Shown: positions 5,812-10,758 of the stretch, one piece after another
Layout of the letters: the number at the start of each line of letters is the position of its first letter
Position numbering within the stretch: the stretch's first letter is position 1
Assembly (NCBI GenBank): GCA_025361385.1
Contig: JANYAJ010000417.1
Coordinates: 1 to 10,758 of the forward strand
Direction of reading: 5' to 3'
DNA length: 10,758 nt
DNA from: Nitrospira sp.
GTDB taxonomy: Bacteria > Nitrospirota > Nitrospiria > Nitrospirales > Nitrospiraceae
Made by a program: the position numbers and the translations under genes
Notes under the pieces: generated by a model
The model's input: only the letters and a program-made list of their open reading frames with translations
What the model was told of the DNA's origin: nothing
Databases searched by the model: none

Positions 5812-7373
5812 CGACACCGAGAAGGTCAGGAAAGGTCTATTTGGTTGGAGCGGGACCAGGCGATCCTGGCCTCCTGACGCTCAAAGGGAAGGCATGCCTG
5901 GAGCAGGCCGATGTCGTGCTCTACGATTTTCTCGCCAATCCGGCCTTGCTGCAGTATGCTCCGGCCACGGCGCAGCGCATCTATGTCGGGCGACGGGGGC
6001 GTGGTCAGTATCGAGACCAAGCCGATATCAATCGGTTGCTGATTGAGCGGGCTCAAGAGGGAAATGTGGTGGTCCGGCTCAAGGGTGGCGACCCCTTTGT
6101 CTTCGGACGTGGCGGAGAAGAAGCGGAAGCGGTGGCCGCTGCAGGGATCGATTTTGAGGTGGTGCCTGGCGTGACAGCGGCGATTGCGGTGCCTGCCTAT
6201 GCAGGTATTCCGGTGACCCATCGCACCCTGGCCTCCACGGTCACGTTTGTGACTGGTCATGAAGATCCCACCAAACCGGAGACCCTGTTGGAATGGCCTA
6301 AGTTGGCAGGCGCATCTGGCACGCTCGTGTTCATGATGGGGATGAAGAATCTCCCCTCGATTGTTGGCCACTTAGTGGCAGAAGGTCGGTCGTCTGAGAC
6401 GCCGGTAGCGGCGATTCATTGGGGGACCAAGGCGGATCAACAGACCATTGTGGGGACTTTGGACAATATTGTGGCGAGAACCGAAGCCGTGCACCTCGAA
6501 CCGCCGACGGTGATCGTCGTGGGTGAGGTGGTGCGACTACGAGGGCAGCTGAATTGGTTTGAAACTAAGCCGCTCTTTGGGAAACGCATTGTGCTGACCA
6601 GGGCTCAGGAACAGGCGCAAGAGTTTTCTCAGCTGCTTGCGGCTTACGGAGCGGAGCCAGTGGAGGTGCCGACGATTCAAATCGTCCCTCCGGTCAGTTG
6701 GCAGGCGATCGATGATGCGATCAATCGTCTCAGCACCTATCAATGGCTGATCTTTACCAGCGTAAACGGGGTCACGCCGTTCATGGATCGTCTCCATGCC
6801 GCAGGGAAAGATGCGCGTGCCTTGGCACCGCTTCGTATTTGCGCCATTGGACCGCGCACTGCACAGGAATTGAGCATTCATGGATTGAGGGCGGATATCG
6901 TTCCAGCCGAGTTTCAAGCAGAAGGGGTCATTGTCGCGTTAGCTCAGGTGGGCATCCGTGGGAGCCGCCTGCTGATTCCACGTGCCGAAGTCGCTCGTGA
7001 GATTTTGCCGGAACAGTTGAGTGAGTTGGGGGCGGTTGTCGATGTGATTCCGGTCTACCGGACGATCGCTCCGACGGTAGATGTCGCGTCTTTGACGCAG
7101 CAACTTTGCGATGGCCGGGTGGCGGCGCTCACCTTTACGAGTTCGTCCACTGTGCGCAACTTTGTGGAGCTTTTTGGCGGGCGAGAGGCGGTCTCGAGAC
7201 TCGTGGCTCAGGTGGCGATTGCCTGTATCGGACCCATTACGGCACGTACAGCGGAAGAATATGGGTTGACGGTGACGATCATGCCGACTGAAAATACGGT
7301 GCCGGCATTGACCGAGGCCATTGTCCGGCATTTCAGTGAAGGGGTACGAGTGGCTGTTTCTGCGCATGGATAG
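5808..7373 (+). CDS. cobA-hemD: Fused uroporphyrinogen-III C-methyltransferase / uroporphyrinogen-III synthase
   Basis: A 521-residue fusion. Residues 9-250 are the SAM-dependent methyltransferase (CobA/SUMT), which makes precorrin-2 for siroheme and cobalamin: [12 protein letters not shown] (13-24), [16 protein letters not shown] (90-105), [26 protein letters not shown] loop (118-139), and WGTKADQQT (205-213). Residues about 258-510 are HemD, which closes hydroxymethylbilane to uroporphyrinogen [12 protein letters not shown] (258-266), [43 protein letters not shown] and [14 protein letters not shown]. In the methylase, the usual G-K-R-x-G-x-H-S motif is changed: [11 protein letters not shown] (61-71) has Gln at the common His position. 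The fusion puts the branch-point enzyme on the enzyme that makes its substrate. It starts inside the hemC stop codon. A 56-base gap without a terminator follows. Confidence 0.95.
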   Translation: MTTPRRSGKVYLVGAGPGDPGLLTLKGKACLEQADVVLYDFLANPALLQYAPATAQRIYVGRRGRGQYRDQADINRLLIERAQEGNVVVRLKGGDPFVFGRGGEEAEAVAAAGIDFEVVPGVTAAIAVPAYAGIPVTHRTLASTVTFVTGHEDPTKPETLLEWPKLAGASGTLVFMMGMKNLPSIVGHLVAEGRSSETPVAAIHWGTKADQQTIVGTLDNIVARTEAVHLEPPTVIVVGEVVRLRGQLNWFETKPLFGKRIVLTRAQEQAQEFSQLLAAYGAEPVEVPTIQIVPPVSWQAIDDAINRLSTYQWLIFTSVNGVTPFMDRLHAAGKDARALAPLRICAIGPRTAQELSIHGLRADIVPAEFQAEGVIVALAQVGIRGSRLLIPRAEVAREILPEQLSELGAVVDVIPVYRTIAPTVDVASLTQQLCDGRVAALTFTSSSTVRNFVELFGGREAVSRLVAQVAIACIGPITARTAEEYGLTVTIMPTENTVPALTEAIVRHFSEGVRVAVSAHG

Positions 7374-7429
7374 GTCGCGGTAGACGACGGGGTACGGAAC
7401 TGATTTGTTTAGTAAGAGGGGGGATTCTC

Positions 7430-7822
7430 ATGGTTGCAGTCAAGTCGTTCATGGTTCCGAGAGAGAAGTTTATTACGGTTGAGCGGGATACCGATGCCCA
7501 GACAGCGGCACGTATCATGCGGGATCGTGGCATTGGCAGCTTGTTCGTGACGAACGGGAAGGAGATTGTCGGCATTTTGACCGATACCGATATGGTTCGG
7601 CGGGTGGTGGCGGCTGGAGCGGATACTCATAAGACGACGGTTGAACAGATTATGTCGGCCCCGATTTTGACGATCGAGGAGAATAAGACGTTGCTCGATG
7701 CCAACGATCTGATGGCTCAAACGCATATTCGCCATCTTGGCGTGACGCGGGATGGCGGGTTGGTCGGCATGATTTCCGTCCGCGACCTCGTCGTGTTCTT
7801 AACGAATCTTCCAAGAAAGTAA
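7430..7822 (+). CDS. Stand-alone protein of two CBS domains
   Basis: The 130-residue protein is a pair of CBS domains and nothing else. CBS1 spans residues about 1-62 ([32 protein letters not shown]) and CBS2 about 67-126 ([39 protein letters not shown]). Such Bateman modules commonly bind AMP, ATP or SAM between the repeats. The TDTD and SVRD stretches at the ends of the two domains fit the T/S-x-x-D ribose-contacting motif. Without an attached enzyme it would act by binding a partner protein or simply sensing a nucleotide. The SD is strong, AGAGGGGGGA (7415-7424), before the ATG at 7430. It is flanked by cobA-hemD and, 4 bases downstream, hemB, so a link to tetrapyrrole flux is possible. 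No direct evidence shows this. Confidence 0.93.
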   Translation: MVAVKSFMVPREKFITVERDTDAQTAARIMRDRGIGSLFVTNGKEIVGILTDTDMVRRVVAAGADTHKTTVEQIMSAPILTIEENKTLLDANDLMAQTHIRHLGVTRDGGLVGMISVRDLVVFLTNLPRK

Positions 7823-7826
7823 TTCG

Positions 7827-8798
7827 ATGGCTTTCCCCATTCAGCGGCTCAGACGGTTGCGGCAGCATGAGGCCTTTCGCCGTATGGTACGGGAGACGAA
7901 CCTGGCCCCTTCAGACTTCATCTATCCGCTATTCGTCGTCGAAGGGCGAGATCGGCGGGAGGAGATCGCCTCGATGCCGGGCCAGTTTCGGCTCTCGGTC
8001 GATCTCTTGGTCAAAGAGGCTCGCGAGGTAGTGGCCTTGGGTATTCCCGCTATCATTCTGTTCGGGATTCCGGATCGGAAAGATGCGCGGGGAAGTTCGG
8101 GGTTCGATCCGAACGGCATCGTGCAGCGGGCGGTCAAAGCGGTGAAGGACCAGGTGCCTGGCGTCATGGTCATCACCGATGTCTGTATCGACGAATACAC
8201 CGATCATGGGCATTGCGGGATCGTCAAGGACGGGCGCATTCTCAACGATGAAACGCTGGATTGTCTCCGTACCATGGCCAGAACCCATGCGCAAGCCGGG
8301 GCCGATATGGTGGCTCCATCCGATATGATGGATGGGCGAGTGGCAGCGATCCGGACGGAATTGGATCAGGCAGGATTTCATGAGCTGCCGATCATGGCCT
8401 ATGCCGCTAAATTCGCGTCCTGCTTTTATGCGCCGTTTCGGGATGCGGCCGGTTCAAGCCCGCAATTCGGCGATCGGCAATCGTATCAAATGGATCCGGC
8501 CAACCGCCGAGAAGCGCTTCGCGAAATCGCCCTCGATGTTGAGGAGGGGGCGGACATCATCATGGTGAAACCGGCATTGCCGTATCTCGATATTATTGCC
8601 GCGGCCAGGGCGCAGATGTTGTTGCCGGTGGCGGCCTATCAAGTGAGTGGTGAGTACAGCATGATTAAAGCGGCCGCCCAAGCCGGCTGGCTTGATGAGT
8701 CGCGCGCCATGATGGAATCGTTGCTCTCGATCAAGCGGGCTGGCGCAGATCTCATTTTGACCTACTTTGCTAAAGACGCGGCGCGTCTCCTTCACTGA
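7827..8798 (+). CDS. hemB: Porphobilinogen synthase (delta-aminolevulinic acid dehydratase)
   Basis: HemB condenses two 5-aminolevulinate molecules to porphobilinogen. The 323-residue length is normal. Key residues are the two Schiff-base lysines, Lys195 in [18 protein letters not shown] and Lys248 in [10 protein letters not shown], together with APSDMMDGR (163-171) and [10 protein letters not shown] (215-224). The metal-binding loop reads [14 protein letters not shown] (118-131). It keeps Cys120 and Cys130 but has Asp122 where Zn-type enzymes have the middle Cys, giving a mixed C-D-C site. The Asp-type enzymes have ALD and HDG instead. The start at 7827 matches the family N-terminus; its SD is weak (AAGAAAG), and with a 4-base gap it is probably coupled to the CBS gene. 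Confidence 0.98.
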   Translation: MAFPIQRLRRLRQHEAFRRMVRETNLAPSDFIYPLFVVEGRDRREEIASMPGQFRLSVDLLVKEAREVVALGIPAIILFGIPDRKDARGSSGFDPNGIVQRAVKAVKDQVPGVMVITDVCIDEYTDHGHCGIVKDGRILNDETLDCLRTMARTHAQAGADMVAPSDMMDGRVAAIRTELDQAGFHELPIMAYAAKFASCFYAPFRDAAGSSPQFGDRQSYQMDPANRREALREIALDVEEGADIIMVKPALPYLDIIAAARAQMLLPVAAYQVSGEYSMIKAAAQAGWLDESRAMMESLLSIKRAGADLILTYFAKDAARLLH

Positions 8799-8803
8799 CG
8801 ACC

Positions 8804-9751
8804 ATGCTCAAAGTCACGCGTGGGCTGTCCGGTAAATGTCCTCCACGTGCGTATCCAGTCGCCACGATCGGTAATTTTGATGGCCACCACCTGGGCCATC
8901 GCGCACTGCTGCAGACGGTGGTCGAGACGGCTCGGAAGGCGCAGGGGACTGCGCTTGTCCTGACCTTCGATCCACACCCGGTCAAAATCCTCGCCCCCCA
9001 CGTCGATCTTCGCTTTCTTACCAGTCCTGAGGAAAAGCTGGCGCACTTCGAGGCTGCAGGAATCGATGAAGTGGTGTTTCTGGAGTTTAGTCCCATATTT
9101 GCGGCGATGAGCCCTGATGAATTTGCAGAAGGCATCCTGCATCGATCGCTCACCCTCTCCGAGCTGTTTGTCGGGAATCATTTTGCCTTTGGGAAGGGTC
9201 GGGCAGGACATATCGAAGATCTCGTACATCTCGGTGGGCTGTATGGCTTCCGCGTGCATCCTGTGACTCCCGTGATGCTTGAGGGAGGCGTGGTGAGTTC
9301 GACCAGGATTCGCCAGCTCATTCAGGCAGGGAACGTGGAACAGGCTGCCATGCTCCTCGGGCGTTTCTACGGGATTCGCGGTACGGTGGTGCATGGGATG
9401 CAGCAGGGGGAAGCGATGGGCTGGCCCACGGCGAATCTACACATCCCGGTCGATCGCGTCGTGCCGCCTGATGGCGTCTATGCCGCGAGAGCGGTCCACG
9501 GGGCTCAGACGTCTGATGCGATCGCCTACATCGGGACCAGGCCGACTTTCGGCGGAGGGGAGCGCCTGATTGAAGTCAATTTGTTGGATCAGCGCTGCGA
9601 TCTCTATGGCCAGGAGATCACCGTGCAGTTTGTGGCGCGAGTGCGCGGCGACCATACCTTTGCTTCTGCCGATGAGCTGTCGAAGCAGATCGTCCGTGAT
9701 GTGGAGCAGGCGCGCAGGAGTTTGCAGCGAATCCCACAGGGAGTTCAGTGA
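8804..9751 (+). CDS. ribF: Bifunctional riboflavin kinase / FAD synthetase
   Basis: RibF phosphorylates riboflavin to FMN and adenylates FMN to FAD. The 315-residue protein has the N-terminal nucleotidyltransferase (FAD synthetase) part: GNFDGHHLGH (23-32), LTFDPHP (53-59), FVGNHFAFGKGRAG (122-135) and SSTRIRQLI (165-173). The C-terminal riboflavin kinase part has GMQQGEAMGWPTANL (198-212), PPDGVYAAR, YIGTRPTFGG and a YGQEITVQFVARVR-type strand. The usual GVH in the first motif is GHH (27-29). It begins 5 bases after the hemB stop with no clear SD, so coupling with hemB is likely. Putting a flavin gene here is an operon of convenience as far as can be seen. Confidence 0.97.
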   Translation: MLKVTRGLSGKCPPRAYPVATIGNFDGHHLGHRALLQTVVETARKAQGTALVLTFDPHPVKILAPHVDLRFLTSPEEKLAHFEAAGIDEVVFLEFSPIFAAMSPDEFAEGILHRSLTLSELFVGNHFAFGKGRAGHIEDLVHLGGLYGFRVHPVTPVMLEGGVVSSTRIRQLIQAGNVEQAAMLLGRFYGIRGTVVHGMQQGEAMGWPTANLHIPVDRVVPPDGVYAARAVHGAQTSDAIAYIGTRPTFGGGERLIEVNLLDQRCDLYGQEITVQFVARVRGDHTFASADELSKQIVRDVEQARRSLQRIPQGVQ

Positions 9752-9753
9752 CC

Positions 9754-10758
9754 ATGGCTGTTGAAGCGGCGATCACGCGGTCGTCCAGCAGACCTGCTGT
9801 CCGGCCGGCTTTATTGACTCATCTCGTTCGAACGGTGCGTCAGCATCAGCTATTCGTTCCCGGTCAGCACCTCTTGGTGGCGGTATCGGGCGGGCCCGAC
9901 TCAATCGCGTTGTTGTCTCTGCTTCATCGCCTGGCCCAGTCCTGGAGACTCACGCTTACTGCAATCCATTGTAACTATGGGTTGCGAGGAGCGGAGTCCG
10001 ACGGCGACGAATCGTTTGTCAGGGAGTTTTGTCAGGAACGGCAGCTGTCTCTTGTCATCCATCGGCCCACGCTGGTCAAACGACGACAGCGCTCATCGCT
10101 TCAGGCCAGGGCTCGCGACGCACGGTATGACTTCATGCGGCAATTGGCTCACGAGGTCGGGGCTGTCCGCATTGCGGTCGGTCATACCGCCAATGATCAG
10201 GCAGAAACGGTGCTTATGTGGATGTTGCGCGGGGCAGGGATGGCCGGGTTAGCCGGGATGCCCTATGCGCGTGAGGACGGAATCATTCGCCCACTCTTGG
10301 CCTCCACTCGTGAGGAAGTGTTGACCTATTTGAGTCATGAAGGACTGACCTATCGCCGTGACTCAAGCAATGAGAAGCCTCTCTATTATCGTAATCGGAT
10401 TAGGAAAGACCTCCTTCCTGTCATCACTCGGTTGGCTCCGGCTGCCGTCCGTGTGCTCCAGCGACAGGCAGATGTCGTGCGTGAAGACGAACGGTACTTG
10501 GAGCGGGTGACGAGGGATCTGGTCCAGACGCTCGTGACTCCTGATTCCGGAGGCGTGCAACGAGTCAATCTCCAGGCCTTCATGGAGTTGCCGGTTGCGC
10601 TGCAGCGGCGGCTCGTTCGGACAATTTTACGGACCTATGACGAAGAGGGGCGCGCGAGCAGCCTTCATGTGGTGGAGTCGGTTCGGCATGTGTTGCTCCA
10701 GGGAAAGACTGGAGTTCGGCTGTCTTTGACACAGGCTCTCGTGATTCTGGATCAGGGG
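9754..10758 (+). CDS. tilS: tRNA(Ile)-lysidine synthase, 3' end cut off by the window
   Basis: TilS uses ATP to attach lysine to C34 of tRNA-Ile (CAU), so that it reads AUA. The frame from the ATG at 9754 stays open to the last base (335 codons, no stop). An N-terminal PP-loop ATPase motif, SGGPDS (45-50), is followed by IHCNYGLRGAESDGDE (71-86), GHTANDQAETVLMWMLRGAG (143-162), RPLL, and DSSN (203-206) with a following YYRNRIRKDLLP. The order and spacing are those of TilS. Family proteins usually run about 430-460 residues, so the C-terminal domain is probably beyond the window. The ATG follows AGGGAG (9738-9743) and lies 2 bases after the ribF stop, so it belongs to the same operon. Confidence 0.95.
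   Translation, partial: MAVEAAITRSSSRPAVRPALLTHLVRTVRQHQLFVPGQHLLVAVSGGPDSIALLSLLHRLAQSWRLTLTAIHCNYGLRGAESDGDESFVREFCQERQLSLVIHRPTLVKRRQRSSLQARARDARYDFMRQLAHEVGAVRIAVGHTANDQAETVLMWMLRGAGMAGLAGMPYAREDGIIRPLLASTREEVLTYLSHEGLTYRRDSSNEKPLYYRNRIRKDLLPVITRLAPAAVRVLQRQADVVREDERYLERVTRDLVQTLVTPDSGGVQRVNLQAFMELPVALQRRLVRTILRTYDEEGRASSLHVVESVRHVLLQGKTGVRLSLTQALVILDQG

Noticed and set aside
5826..6371. Minus-strand open frame of 181 codons opposite cobA
   Set aside because: Low-complexity His/Arg-rich translation with no motif, antisense to the SAM-binding core of the methylase.
7374..7429. Separate promoter or terminator between cobA-hemD and the CBS gene
   Set aside because: The 56-base gap shows a strong SD but no hairpin with T tract and no convincing -35/-10 pair, so the operon is taken as continuous.
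8792..9394. Minus-strand open frame of 200 codons opposite ribF
   Set aside because: No family features or upstream SD, and it lies fully within the RibF nucleotidyltransferase region.

Overview
The window looks like a housekeeping stretch of a Gram-negative bacterial chromosome. Gene order (ccsA, hemA, hemC, fused cobA/hemD, CBS protein, hemB) and protein character fit the phylum Nitrospirota, most likely Nitrospira. That assignment is inference from memory of the gene order and was not checked by search. I see no phage genes, transposases, CRISPR repeats or toxin-antitoxin pairs.

Layout. (1) 1-86: a tRNA-Leu(CAA) gene lacking only its first base at the window edge. (2) 87-1126: a single-gene unit with a near-consensus promoter (TTGACA-17-TATAGT), a strong Shine-Dalgarno, a secreted protein of unknown function, and a textbook intrinsic terminator. 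(3) 1235-1507: a small TusA-family sulfur-carrier-like gene. It meets tail-to-tail, with a 26-base overlap, a minus-strand gene of the RsmI family (1482-2285) whose conserved motifs are unusually degenerate. (4) 2265-10758: a tightly packed plus-strand run of nine genes, apparently one operon, with a promoter lying over the 5' end of the divergent RsmI-like gene: ccsA-like, hemA, a zinc-ribbon membrane protein, hemC, cobA/hemD fusion, CBS-domain protein, hemB, ribF, and tilS (cut by the window end).

How the genes work together. HemA makes the committed C5-pathway intermediate from glutamyl-tRNA. HemB makes porphobilinogen, HemC makes hydroxymethylbilane, and the HemD half closes the ring to uroporphyrinogen III. 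The CobA half can divert uroporphyrinogen III to precorrin-2 for siroheme or cobalamin. The CcsA-like membrane protein at the head of the operon suggests a link between heme supply and heme handling or cytochrome c maturation. hemL and hemE are not in the window. ribF (FMN/FAD synthesis) and tilS (tRNA-Ile lysidinylation) follow with gaps of 5 and 2 bases. Two operon members, the zinc-ribbon membrane protein and the CBS protein, have no established heme role and are the best candidates for unstudied parts. The window is otherwise conventional and I do not see a wholly new system.
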